Source: Hydrogenophaga sp.
GTDB taxonomy: Bacteria; Pseudomonadota; Gammaproteobacteria; Burkholderiales; Burkholderiaceae_C
DNA: 64,000 bases
Assembly: GCF_030651625.1 (NCBI RefSeq)
Contig: NZ_JAUSCF010000022.1
Location: 62,001-126,000, forward strand
Direction of reading: 5' to 3'
Below, piece after piece: positions 18,749 through 27,507 of the stretch (positions are counted from its first letter, which is position 1; every line of letters starts with the position of its first letter). The position numbers and the translations under genes were made by a program. The notes below the pieces were generated by a model. The model ran no database searches and was not told the origin of the DNA. It saw only the letters and a list, made by a program, of their open reading frames with translations.

Positions 18749-18767
18749 AATTCTTGACCACCAACTT

Positions 18768-19154
18768 ATGACGACGCACGAACCGGCAAACGCCCAGAAG
18801 CAGCGCACAGGGCTGCGCCGCATGTGGCATGCGCTGGGCTACTCCCTGGCCGGACTGCGTGCCGGCTGGGGCGAGACCGCGTTTCGCCAGGAGGCGCTGG
18901 CGTCCCTCGTGATGCTGCCTCTGGCATTCTGGCTCGGCCAGAGCTGGGTCGAAGTGGGGTTGCTGGCGGGCGCGGTGATTTTGGTGATGGTGGTGGAACT
19001 GCTCAACACGGGTATTGAAACCGCCATCGACCGCATCGGCCCAGAGTGGCATGACCTTTCAAAGCGCGCCAAGGACATGGGCAGCGCTGCCGTACTGTTG
19101 AGCCTCCTGCTGTGTGCAGGCGTCTGGGCGGCCGCTGTCTGGCATCGTTTCTGA
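18768..19154 (+). CDS. dgkA: Diacylglycerol kinase (undecaprenol kinase family)
   Basis: 128 aa integral membrane enzyme that phosphorylates diacylglycerol, recycling it from membrane-derived oligosaccharide synthesis. The three-helix DgkA fold is clear, with GWGETAFRQEALAS near residue 35 and the signature VVELLNTGIETAIDRIG followed by AKDMGSAAV with catalytic acidic residues. It sits 19 bp after the RDD gene and 15 bp before the LOG gene, so the three are likely cotranscribed. Confidence 0.93.
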   Translation: MTTHEPANAQKQRTGLRRMWHALGYSLAGLRAGWGETAFRQEALASLVMLPLAFWLGQSWVEVGLLAGAVILVMVVELLNTGIETAIDRIGPEWHDLSKRAKDMGSAAVLLSLLLCAGVWAAAVWHRF

Positions 19155-19169
19155 AGAAAGCACTGAGCT

Positions 19170-19754
19170 GTGGAAGCACCCTTTTCCCTCTGCGTCTATT
19201 GTGGTTCGCGAGCCGGTGCCCGCCCGGAGTTCACCGACGTGGCGCGCACCGTGGGCCAGTGGATTGGTCAGCGCGGCGGCCAGTTGGTGTACGGCGGTGG
19301 GCGCAACGGACTGATGGGCACCGTGGCGCAAGCGACTCTGGATGCGGGCGGCACAGTGGTGGGTGTGATTCCCAAAGCACTGGTGGAGAGGGAATGGGCC
19401 AATCAGGGCTGCACCGAACTGCATGTGGTGAATACCATGCACGAACGCAAGCGCCTGATGGCCGAACGCTGTGACGCCTTCCTGGCCCTGCCCGGTGGCA
19501 TCGGAACGTTTGAAGAATTTTTTGAGGCCTGGACCTGGCGACAGCTGGGCTATCACGACAAACCGGTGGGTTTGCTCAATACCAACGGCTACTACGACGG
19601 GTTGATGACCTTCCTGCGCAGCACCGTGCAACAGGAATTCATGGGCGGATGGCAGATGGACCTGATCCGGGTAGATTCTGAAGCCGATCGCCTATTGCCG
19701 GAACTGATTCAGGCCGCAGGGTCTTCCCCCGAGCCCCGCCTGGAAGAAATCTAG
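19170..19754 (+). CDS. LOG family (TIGR00730) protein
   Basis: 194 aa from a GTG start. Rossmann-like fold with the LOG signature LPGGIGTFEEFFE (PGGxGTxxE) at about residues 110-122 and the GGGRNGLMG nucleotide/phosphate loop near residue 45. Family members hydrolyse nucleoside monophosphates (cytokinin-activating phosphoribohydrolase in plants and some bacteria; AMP or pyrimidine nucleotide hydrolysis in others). The substrate here is not deducible. Confidence 0.88.
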   Translation: MEAPFSLCVYCGSRAGARPEFTDVARTVGQWIGQRGGQLVYGGGRNGLMGTVAQATLDAGGTVVGVIPKALVEREWANQGCTELHVVNTMHERKRLMAERCDAFLALPGGIGTFEEFFEAWTWRQLGYHDKPVGLLNTNGYYDGLMTFLRSTVQQEFMGGWQMDLIRVDSEADRLLPELIQAAGSSPEPRLEEI

Positions 19755-19789
19755 ACTGCAACCGGGCACGCCAGCAGGGTGCTTCTTTT

Positions 19790-20170
<381 letters not shown>

Positions 20171-20285
20171 TTAACACGCATCCCTCATCCGCACGTCAAG
20201 CCAGGACGTGTCCGAAGACTGGTTTCACCCAGGCCGGCGAACGGTCCGGTGTGCTGAAATCCACGCTCAACTCTCCTCTGGCACC

Positions 20286-21311
20286 ATGCACCCTACCCCG
20301 CTTCCCCACCACGTCCCGATCGCCGTTTCATACCGAGGAGGGCATCCAGAAAATATCCACCACGGTTCGGTCGCCGTGGTTGACCCCCATGGGCGCCTGC
20401 TCGCCAGCGCCGGAGATGTGACGTCACCTCTCTTCACGCGCTCTTGCCTCAAGCCTTTCCAGGCGCTGCCGCTGATTGCGCAGTGGGCAGAGCGATACGC
20501 ATTGGGGGAGGCCGACGTGGCGCTGCTCTGCGCAAGCCACAACGGCGAACCCATGCACGTGGAGCGTGTCGCGGCGCTGCTGTCCAGATTCGGCGCCGCC
20601 GAGAGCGATCTCGCCTGCGGTACCCATACCCCCTACTTTTTCGGCGCAACCGGCCAGCCGCCGGCGGCGGGCGCGCGCTACACGGCGGTTCATCACAATT
20701 GCTCCGGCAAACACAGTGGCATGTTGATGCTGGCCCACGCACTGGATGCACCCCTGGCAGGCTACCTGGGCGTGCATCATCCGGTCCAACAACAGATCGC
20801 GCAAAGCGTGAGCCATTTTTCAGGTATGCCTGCGCACAAGCTGATCAGGGGCACGGACGGCTGCAGTGCACCGAACTACGCCATTCCACTCGAAGCACTG
20901 GCGCGCGCGTTTGCCAGGCTGACCCTGACCGGGCAAGACCCCATATACGGCGACGCGCCTCAGCGCATCGCCAGAGCCATGAGCAGGCACCCCGAATGGG
21001 TCAGCGGACAAGGGCGCAACGATCTGACGCTGATGAAGGCGGGACGTGGCGACTGGGTGAGCAAGGTCGGCGCTGATGGCGTGCAGGTGCTGGCCAGCTT
21101 CAGTCGCGGTGTGGCCATTGCCGCGAAGTGCAGCGACGTCATGCTCACGCCATTGATGGTCGCCTTTGTCGCGGTACTGGAGCAGCTGGGTTGGCTGGAT
21201 GATGAGAGTCGAGAGGCACTGTCCTCACTGACGCCTCCACCGCTGAAAAACTCGGCGGGTGTGCAGGTGGGCGAAATGCGCCCAGCGGTCACGCTGCGTT
21301 TCGCAAGCTGA
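20286..21311 (+). CDS. Asparaginase (PF06089 family)
   Basis: 341 aa from the ATG at 20286 (MHPTPLPHHVP); the open frame extends 26 codons upstream to a GTG without family similarity. It belongs to the rhizobial-type, thermolabile asparaginase family, not the E. coli AnsA/B fold. Conserved segments are SGAGDV-like LLASAGDVTSPLFTRSCLKP, ASHNGEP, HNCSGKHSGML (catalytic-site Ser/Lys region) and GTDGCSAPNYAIPL. Predicted cytoplasmic hydrolysis of Asn to Asp and ammonia, which fits the neighbouring PII gene only loosely. Confidence 0.88.
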   Translation: MHPTPLPHHVPIAVSYRGGHPENIHHGSVAVVDPHGRLLASAGDVTSPLFTRSCLKPFQALPLIAQWAERYALGEADVALLCASHNGEPMHVERVAALLSRFGAAESDLACGTHTPYFFGATGQPPAAGARYTAVHHNCSGKHSGMLMLAHALDAPLAGYLGVHHPVQQQIAQSVSHFSGMPAHKLIRGTDGCSAPNYAIPLEALARAFARLTLTGQDPIYGDAPQRIARAMSRHPEWVSGQGRNDLTLMKAGRGDWVSKVGADGVQVLASFSRGVAIAAKCSDVMLTPLMVAFVAVLEQLGWLDDESREALSSLTPPPLKNSAGVQVGEMRPAVTLRFAS

Positions 21312-21372
21312 GGTGACGCAGGCCATCTGAGTCTGAGCGCAGCGAAGGTCTGTCACCCATCTCAGGCTGACT

Positions 21373-23070
21373 TCATGCCCGGTACTTGCTCGTGATGGGG
21401 TAGCGCCAGTCTTTGCCAAAACTCCGGTGCGTGACCCGGATACCGACCGGCGCCTGCCGGCGCTTGTATTCATTGATGCGGATCAGCCTGACCACCTTGT
21501 GCACGTCGGCTTCCTCGTAACCCCTGGCCACGATTTCGGCAGGGCTTCGGTCGTTCTCCATGTAGAGTTCGATGATGGCGTCGAGCACGGCATAGTCAGG
21601 CAGGCTGTCCTGATCCTTCTGGTCAGGCCGCAGCTCAGCACTGGGCGGACGCGTGATGATGCGTTCGGGGATCGGGTTGGCGCCGGTGCCATAGGGGTCG
21701 TGGGCGTTTCGCCAACGGGCCAGTTTGAACACCATGGTCTTGGCCACGTCCTTGATCACCGCAAAGCCACCCGCCATGTCGCCATACAGCGTGCAATAGC
21801 CCGTGGCCATTTCACTCTTGTTGCCCGTGGTCAGCACGATGCTGCCGAATTTGTTGGACAGCGCCATGAGCAGCGTGCCGCGGATGCGTGCCTGCAGGTT
21901 TTCCTCGGTCGTGTCCTCGGGCAAGCCGGCGAATTCGCTGGCGAGACTGGCCTTGAAGGCTTCGAACTGCGGCGCAATCGAGATCTCGTCGTAGCGCACG
22001 CTCAGACGCGCGGCCATGTCGCGCGCATCCAACCAGGAAATGTCGGCGGTGTACGGCGAAGGCATCATCACCGTGCGCACCCGATCCTTGCCTAGCGCAT
22101 CCACGGCAATGGCCAACACCAGCGCCGAGTCGATGCCACCCGACAAGCCCAGCAACGCACCCGGAAAGCCGTTCTTCCCGAGGTAGTCCCGCACCCCCAG
22201 CACCAGCGCATGCCAAAGATCCGCCTCCTGGCTATGGTCCCGGTCGGTGGAAGACGCGATGTCCCAGCCGAAGGGCTGTCGGGTGAATCTGCAGTCGAAT
22301 AAAGCTTCTTCAAAGCTCGCGGCGCGCCCTGCCAGCGAGCCGTCTGCCGACAACACAAAGCTTCGCCCTTCAAACACGATTTCGTCCTGCCCACCCACCA
22401 GGTGGGCGTAGACCAGCGGCAACCCGGTGGCCAACACGCGCTGGCGCATGGTGGCCTCTCGCTCGCCGCCTTTGCCAGTGTGAAAAGGCGATGCGTTGAT
22501 CACCGCCAGAATTTCGGCACCCGCGCGCAGGGCATCGGCGGCGGGCTCTTCAAACCAGGCGTCCTCGCAAATGAGCAGGCCGACCCGCACGGCATCGCCC
22601 TCTTCCGTCGCCACATCGAACACACAGGTTTCAACGCCTGGCGCAAAGTAGCGGCGTTCATCGAACACCTGGTAGTTCGGCAGCATGCGTTTCGCATATG
22701 TGGCTTTCACCTGCCCTTCAAGCAACACACTGGCTGCGTTGTGGAGCTGGGCCACCGAGCTGCTGCGGTCCCGGACTCCAATACCAACATCGTCGGCGAT
22801 CCGGGTCGGGTGCCCCACCACCAGATGCAAACCGTGAAGACCTGCGGTCGCGCTGACTATGGCTTTCAGGGCATCATCACAGGCGTCGATGAACGCGGGC
22901 CGCAAGAACAGGTCCTCTGCGGCGTACCCGCAAGTGGCCAGTTCAGGGGTGAGCAACAGGCGCACTCCCTTGGCGTGGGCCTCATGTGCCGCCTCGATGA
23001 TTTTTTGGGCATTGCCCGCCATGTCGCCCACCACGTAGTTGAGCTGGGCCACACAAATTGAGAGTGTCAT
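21373..23070 (-). CDS. nadE: Glutamine-dependent NAD+ synthetase
   Basis: 565 aa two-domain enzyme. The N-terminal nitrilase-type glutaminase (residues 1-260) has the triad Glu43 (LTPELATCGY), Lys127 (YAKRML) and Cys168 (LLICEDAWFE). The C-terminal ATP-pyrophosphatase domain has the P-loop SGGIDS at 310-315 and the later TTGNKSEMATGY segment. It amidates deamido-NAD using ammonia channelled from glutamine. Convergent with the asparaginase gene. Confidence 0.96.
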   Translation of the reverse strand: MTLSICVAQLNYVVGDMAGNAQKIIEAAHEAHAKGVRLLLTPELATCGYAAEDLFLRPAFIDACDDALKAIVSATAGLHGLHLVVGHPTRIADDVGIGVRDRSSSVAQLHNAASVLLEGQVKATYAKRMLPNYQVFDERRYFAPGVETCVFDVATEEGDAVRVGLLICEDAWFEEPAADALRAGAEILAVINASPFHTGKGGEREATMRQRVLATGLPLVYAHLVGGQDEIVFEGRSFVLSADGSLAGRAASFEEALFDCRFTRQPFGWDIASSTDRDHSQEADLWHALVLGVRDYLGKNGFPGALLGLSGGIDSALVLAIAVDALGKDRVRTVMMPSPYTADISWLDARDMAARLSVRYDEISIAPQFEAFKASLASEFAGLPEDTTEENLQARIRGTLLMALSNKFGSIVLTTGNKSEMATGYCTLYGDMAGGFAVIKDVAKTMVFKLARWRNAHDPYGTGANPIPERIITRPPSAELRPDQKDQDSLPDYAVLDAIIELYMENDRSPAEIVARGYEEADVHKVVRLIRINEYKRRQAPVGIRVTHRSFGKDWRYPITSKYRA

Positions 23071-23175
23071 GCAGTCAAGAAATGAAACAGCATCGGCCGC
23101 TGAAACAGGAAGAATGGCGGGGCGATTTCAGCTGGCGCCAAGGCATGGCATTCCGGGGTTTCCAGGAGCCTGCAA

Positions 23176-24468
23176 TTGACGCGTTCGAATTATGTCACCC
23201 GGGTCTTTTCCTCGCCGATGGAGGTGCCGTCGGGAAGCTGGAATGAGCTGCTGAAACACGAAGCGGACCCCAGCCCCTTCATGAAGCACGAGTACCTGGC
23301 GGCGCTGCACCTCAGTGGTAGCGCAGGGCCAGACGCCGGGTGGCAAGCCCAGTTCATGACGCTTTGGCAGGGTGAACGCCTCTGCGCTGCCTGCGCCATG
23401 TATTTGAAGAACCACTCATATGGCGAGTACGTGTTCGACTGGGCCTGGGCCAACGCCTACGACCAGCACGGCCTGGCCTACTACCCCAAGGCCTTGGTGG
23501 CAGTGCCCTTCACCCCGGTGCCCGGGGCACGCTTGCTGGCCGTCGATGCCCATGCCCGGTCGGCTTTGGTGCAGGCTCTGGTGGAGCACGCCAGCCGGGA
23601 AAACCTATCTTCGCTTCACCTGCTTTTCCTGCAAGCCGAAGACGCCAGCGTTTGCAAGGCCAATGGCTTGATGCTGCGCCACACCGTGCAGTTTCATTGG
23701 CAGAACGCTGGAACTGGCTTGGAAAGCCTATCGACTGACGAATCGGATGCGCACGACGTCAAGGCGGCGCCCCATGCAGAGCATGCTTTCATCGCAGGAT
23801 CTTGTCGGTATGCCAGTTTCGGGCATTTCCTAGACAGCCTGCAACAGGAGAAGCGCAAGAAGATCCGCCAGGAACGCAGAAAGGTTGCTGAAGCGGGTGT
23901 GAGCTTTCGCTGGAGCCTGGGTCGCGACATTGAAAAGGCTGACTGGCATTTTTTCTACCGCTGCTACGAACGCACCTACCTGGAACATGGCAACGCGCCC
24001 TACTTGAATCGCGATTTTTTCGATCGCATGTCGCAGACCATGTCGGAAAACTGGTTGCTGTTTGTGGCTGAACAGGCGGGGCAACCAATCGCCTGCAGCC
24101 TCATCGCCATCGATCCGGTCCTGGGCGTGGCCTATGGTCGTTACTGGGGCGCACTGGCCCGGGTGGATTGCCTGCATTTTGAAGCCTGCTATTACCAGCC
24201 AATCGCCTGGTGCATCGAGCACGGCTACATCCGGTTTGAGGGTGGCGCACAAGGCGAACACAAAATGGCCAGAGCGCTGCTGCCCGTCAAAACCACCAGC
24301 GCCCATTGGCTGGCACACCCCTCCTTCGCCGATGCGGTGGAGCGGTTTCTGGCGCGTGAAGGGGAAGGTGTGGATCAGTATGTGCGCCACCTGGAGGCAC
24401 GCAGCCCGGTCAAGCGCGCGTCCCTGGCGCCCAGGCAAATGCCAGGTAGCGGGTCGCAAAATGGTTGA
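23176..24468 (+). CDS. FemAB-like GNAT family protein (PF04339)
   Basis: 430 aa. The start is a TTG at 23176 with a perfect CAGGAG 7 bp upstream; it restores the family's N-terminus (TRVFSSPMEVPSGSWNELL), whereas the first ATG (23218) would cut it. Family motifs include HSYGEYVFDWAWANAYDQHG, LAYYPKALVAVPFTPVPGAR and, in the C-terminal acyltransferase-fold half, FEGGAQGEHKMARALLPV. PF04339 proteins resemble FemAB-type aminoacyl or acyl transferases, but substrates are unknown. It lies 57 bp before a bactofilin gene cluster, so an envelope or peptidoglycan link is possible. Confidence 0.8.
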   Translation: MTRSNYVTRVFSSPMEVPSGSWNELLKHEADPSPFMKHEYLAALHLSGSAGPDAGWQAQFMTLWQGERLCAACAMYLKNHSYGEYVFDWAWANAYDQHGLAYYPKALVAVPFTPVPGARLLAVDAHARSALVQALVEHASRENLSSLHLLFLQAEDASVCKANGLMLRHTVQFHWQNAGTGLESLSTDESDAHDVKAAPHAEHAFIAGSCRYASFGHFLDSLQQEKRKKIRQERRKVAEAGVSFRWSLGRDIEKADWHFFYRCYERTYLEHGNAPYLNRDFFDRMSQTMSENWLLFVAEQAGQPIACSLIAIDPVLGVAYGRYWGALARVDCLHFEACYYQPIAWCIEHGYIRFEGGAQGEHKMARALLPVKTTSAHWLAHPSFADAVERFLAREGEGVDQYVRHLEARSPVKRASLAPRQMPGSGSQNG

Positions 24469-24525
24469 GCGTCTGGTTTCAACTGAGCGGCAACGAGCCT
24501 CGCTGGCTCGCTACACTAGCGCCAG

Positions 24526-24843
24526 ATGAACGAATCGGATGCCTTCTTCACCCAAACCATCGTGGGTGCACCATTTTCCGTGGTGCTCGGTCGGCGCCTC
24601 GGCCCAAAAGAAATGGCTGCGGCGGGCCTCGAAGTCAATCTGAAAACAGGCACGTACGGGCTCAGCGAAACCTGGCAAGACTGGCTCGTGCTGGACCACA
24701 CCACAGACAAACCCGGCCGGACCCGGCGGTTGCCTGGCAAGGGCCGTCTCTGGATGGAGCGGCATGCTCTGTGGCTGGCCTGGTTTGGCTTGCTTTCCCT
24801 GCTGGCTTCCGGTGCTTTCTGGGCATTGCAGTCATGGCTCTGA
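24526..24843 (+). CDS. Hypothetical tail-anchored membrane protein in bactofilin cluster
   Basis: 105 aa. A soluble N-terminal region (about 1-80, basic toward its end: GRTRRLPGKGRLWMERH) is followed by one hydrophobic helix at about 81-103 that ends at the C-terminus. I do not recognise a domain. No ribosome site precedes the ATG; a TACACT -10-like box lies only 8 bp upstream, so a leaderless transcript is possible. The last 10 bp overlap the next bactofilin gene, implying coupled translation and a shared job, perhaps a membrane anchor for the filament. Confidence 0.7.
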   Translation: MNESDAFFTQTIVGAPFSVVLGRRLGPKEMAAAGLEVNLKTGTYGLSETWQDWLVLDHTTDKPGRTRRLPGKGRLWMERHALWLAWFGLLSLLASGAFWALQSWL

Positions 24844-25274
24844 AGACACCCCAAGACACCCTCACCCTCGATCCGGTGGCCATGAATGTGGTCAACCGGG
24901 TGGCCGCTGGCAGCCAACTGGGTGGAGAGCTTCGCTTCGATGGCGGTCTGCTGGTGCAAGGCGATTTGTCCGGGCTCCTGCACGTCAATGGCAATCTCAT
25001 CGTCTGGACCGGCGGGGTCGTCAGGGGCCGCATCCGTGTCACCGGCGATCTGTACCTCTTTGGTCGCCTGGGCTCGCCAGACGCAGGCCCCAACGCCACC
25101 ACGCTGGAATGCCAAGGCATGGCCTACGTGGCGAACTCGGGCATCTCCACGGGCACATTGATGGCCCGCCGCCTGCAGCTTTACGAGGGTGCCGACTTGC
25201 AAGGACCGTTCAAGACGCTCAAACTGGGTGACAAACTGCCCGTGCTGCACGACGTTCACACAGGCAAGAGCTGA
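24834..25274 (+). CDS. Bactofilin (first of three)
   Basis: 146 aa from the ATG at 24834. Polymer-forming cytoskeletal protein with the repetitive beta-helical bactofilin (DUF583) core at about residues 22-128: regularly spaced Gly/hydrophobic turns such as FDGGLLVQGDLSGLLHVNG. It lacks the hydrophobic N-terminal membrane tag of canonical bactofilins. It overlaps the membrane-protein gene before it by 10 bp, and its TGA overlaps the next bactofilin ATG (TGATG). Confidence 0.85.
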   Translation: MALKTPQDTLTLDPVAMNVVNRVAAGSQLGGELRFDGGLLVQGDLSGLLHVNGNLIVWTGGVVRGRIRVTGDLYLFGRLGSPDAGPNATTLECQGMAYVANSGISTGTLMARRLQLYEGADLQGPFKTLKLGDKLPVLHDVHTGKS

Positions 25275-25900
25275 TGAAATCCCAACGCTACCTGCACCCC
25301 GACCGCCACCTTGAACAGGACCAGGAAGACCCCGACATGAACGACCAGTTTACGCAGAACAACCCGTCCGACCAGAACGATCGACACACTGGCGATGAGG
25401 GCTACCAGCCAGACCAACAGGACCCTCAGGACCAACCGGCCACCCAGATGGAAGTGGATGTGGGCAATGCCATGCCACCTTCGCAACCCTCGAATCTGCC
25501 GCTGCTCCAGCCGGAGCCACAAACCCTGCCCATGCTGGATGCACAGGAAGCAGGCGCAGCTCGCAGCATGGTGGCAGAAGGCATGCGGTTTGTCGGCAAT
25601 GCAGAGCTCCGCGGGCCGTGCAGCATTGGCGGGCACATTGAAGGCAACATCAAGCAAGCGCCGAATGTGCAGGTGGCTGTGGTGGTGACCGAGTCTGGGC
25701 GTGTCAAGGGCGACATCACCGCGCACAAGATTTCAGTCATGGGTCACACGGACGGCATTCTCGATTCGGGCCAGGGTGAGGTGTCGCTGCACGACACGGC
25801 CAGTGTGCATGGGCTGGTGCGCTATGGCCGCATCCAGGTCAATGGCGCTGACCTCAACGCCACGCTGGAGCGGGCCACACCTTCGGCACCGCAGAACTGA
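25274..25900 (+). CDS. Bactofilin with long Gln/Pro/Asp-rich N-terminal extension
   Basis: 208 aa. The first 90 or so residues are polar, low-complexity and probably disordered (QPDQQDPQDQPATQ). The bactofilin core follows at about 98-200, starting VAEGMRFVGNAELRGPC and including HIEGNIKQAPNVQVAVVVTE. The sequence is clearly different from the bactofilins on either side. The start codon overlaps the preceding stop; an ATG at 25337 (MNDQFTQ) is an alternative start. Its acidic tail contrasts with the basic juxtamembrane regions of the two interleaved membrane proteins, so contact is possible (inference). Confidence 0.85.
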   Translation: MKSQRYLHPDRHLEQDQEDPDMNDQFTQNNPSDQNDRHTGDEGYQPDQQDPQDQPATQMEVDVGNAMPPSQPSNLPLLQPEPQTLPMLDAQEAGAARSMVAEGMRFVGNAELRGPCSIGGHIEGNIKQAPNVQVAVVVTESGRVKGDITAHKISVMGHTDGILDSGQGEVSLHDTASVHGLVRYGRIQVNGADLNATLERATPSAPQN

Positions 25901-25918
25901 CTGGTCTGATCAGATTCC

Positions 25919-26482
25919 ATGCCGTGGACAAGCGCCGTCCAGACCGTCGAGATGACGGAAAACGCACCCCTGCCAGATTCCGAGCGGATCCGTCGCGAAG
26001 CCTTGCAACGAAGCTGGCAGCGCGACAAGAAAGTGAGCGCCCGGCGGTTGAAGATTCGATGGGCAGTCTGGGCGCTTTGCCGGTACGGGTTGCCGCTGCT
26101 TTTTGTCCTGGGAACGGCCATCGCGGTGTCAATCTGGGGACTTCCGCAGCTTCGAACCGCGCTCACAACGTTGACCGGCCCGATGGCTTCTCCGACAGTG
26201 AATGTGGGGCCAACCAGCGGCCTTCCGGCGCCATCACCGGCATCGATCGGTCTATCCATCGACCTGCCGCCTGCTGGCAAGCAAGAGCGCAGCGAGATGA
26301 CGCCAGCGCAGCCGGGTCAAAGTGATGATGATCAAGGCCCCATCCAACTGCGCCCCGAAAGCAGCTTCCCCTCTTCAAACCATGGTGACCATGGCCAAAC
26401 CGGCCCTGACGACATCGACACAACGACCACCCTCAACCCCGTACGCACGCCCGACAACGGGTCGCACAGCAAGGAGCCTTGA
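25919..26482 (+). CDS. Hypothetical single-pass membrane protein in bactofilin cluster
   Basis: 187 aa from the ATG at 25919 (an ATG at 25952, MTENAP, is an alternative). A charged, helical N-terminus (SERIRREALQRSWQRDKKVS) is followed by one membrane helix at about 49-73 and then a Pro/Ser/Thr/Asp-rich, probably disordered C-terminal tail of about 110 residues. By the positive-inside rule the basic N-terminus is cytoplasmic and the tail periplasmic. No domain is recognised. It is placed between two bactofilin genes with 18 bp and 3 bp gaps, which suggests a filament anchor or a link to the cell wall. Confidence 0.7.
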   Translation: MPWTSAVQTVEMTENAPLPDSERIRREALQRSWQRDKKVSARRLKIRWAVWALCRYGLPLLFVLGTAIAVSIWGLPQLRTALTTLTGPMASPTVNVGPTSGLPAPSPASIGLSIDLPPAGKQERSEMTPAQPGQSDDDQGPIQLRPESSFPSSNHGDHGQTGPDDIDTTTTLNPVRTPDNGSHSKEP

Positions 26483-26485
26483 TCC

Positions 26486-26890
26486 ATGAGTCAGAACCCC
26501 ACCGCCACCCGACTGGTTCCCGTCGACCGCCTCACGGCCATCACCAGCCTGATCGCCGAAGGCGCCGTGTTCGAAGGCAACTTCCACACCTCAAGCGACC
26601 AGGGCATCAAGGTCGATGGCCGGCTTCTGGGCAACATCACTTTTGAATCCGGAGGTACCCTTCATGTCGGCGCCACCGGCGTGATTGAAAACACCCGCCT
26701 GGAGGCCGACTACGTGTTCATCGAGGGCAAGGTGGTCGGTACCGTGATTGCACGCAAATCACTGGAGATCACGGGTTCGGCCACGCTGATCGGAGACGCA
26801 AGCTACGACGATCTGATCGACATGCATCCGCGTGCGCGGGTGCGCGGCAAGATCGAATACCGCGGTGATATCGACGCAGAGCAACGCTGA
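26486..26890 (+). CDS. Bactofilin (third, most canonical)
   Basis: 134 aa. The bactofilin core covers about residues 22-125: SLIAEGAVFEGNFHTSSDQG, KVDGRLLGNITFESGG, then the ADYVFIEGKVVGTV repeat and the typical PRARVRGKIEYRGD ending. It resembles single-gene bactofilins (CcmA/BacA-like) more than its two neighbours do. The start lies 3 bp after the preceding stop, with AGGAG inside the end of that gene. Last gene before a strong terminator. Confidence 0.9.
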   Translation: MSQNPTATRLVPVDRLTAITSLIAEGAVFEGNFHTSSDQGIKVDGRLLGNITFESGGTLHVGATGVIENTRLEADYVFIEGKVVGTVIARKSLEITGSATLIGDASYDDLIDMHPRARVRGKIEYRGDIDAEQR

Positions 26891-26909
26891 CGCTCGTCCG
26901 CTGAACTGT

Positions 26910-26950
26910 AAAAAGGGCCTGCCAGGATTACACCCGGCAGGCCCTTTTTT
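26910..26950. terminator. Bidirectional terminator between bactofilin cluster and ppa
   Basis: A perfect 14-bp stem, AAAAAGGGCCTGCC (26910-26923) with GGCAGGCCCTTTTT (26936-26949), and a 12-nt loop. T-runs are present on both strands, so it can end both convergent units. Confidence 0.92.
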
Positions 26951-26970
26951 GTATGCGACCACAGAAACGG

Positions 26971-27507
26971 TCAGTTCGCCTGCTTGTTGTAGTTGGCCAC
27001 GCCGTCAAGAATTTCTTTGTGTGCAGCCTCCGGGCCTTCCCAACCAAGAATTTTCACCCACTTGCCCGGCTCCAGGTCCTTGTAGTGCTCAAAGAAATGC
27101 TGAATGGTGTTCAGACGCATCGGGTTGAGGTCTGATGGTTTCTGCCATTGGGAATAGATGGACAGAATCCTGTCGGTGGGCACCGCCAGCACCTTGCCGT
27201 CTTCGCCGGCTTCGTCCTGCATCTTGAGGATACCAATTGCGCGGCAGGTCACCACCACACCAGGGATCAATGGCACCGGCGTGATCACCAGCACGTCGAC
27301 CGGGTCGCCATCACCCGACAGTGTCTTGGGCACATACCCGTAGTTGGTGGGGTAGTGCATGGCAGTGCTCATGAAACGGTCCACAAAGATGGCGCCAGTC
27401 TCTTTGTCCACTTCGTACTTGATCGGATCGGCGTTCATCGGAATCTCAATGATCACGTTGAACGATTCAGGAACATTCTTGCCGGGGGTGACGTTGTCGA
27501 GGGACAT
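26971..27507 (-). CDS. ppa: Soluble inorganic pyrophosphatase (family I)
   Basis: 178 aa from the ATG at 27507 ([10 protein letters not shown]); the open frame extends upstream without homology. Hydrolyses PPi to phosphate with Mg2+. The active-site signature DGDPVDVLV (D-[SGDN]-D-[PE]-[LIVMF]-D) is near residue 66, and the [15 protein letters not shown] and [11 protein letters not shown] segments are typical. It is divergent from the membrane H+-pyrophosphatase gene across a 310 bp gap, so the two competing PPi hydrolases are neighbours. Confidence 0.96.
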   Translation of the reverse strand: MSLDNVTPGKNVPESFNVIIEIPMNADPIKYEVDKETGAIFVDRFMSTAMHYPTNYGYVPKTLSGDGDPVDVLVITPVPLIPGVVVTCRAIGILKMQDEAGEDGKVLAVPTDRILSIYSQWQKPSDLNPMRLNTIQHFFEHYKDLEPGKWVKILGWEGPEAAHKEILDGVANYNKQAN

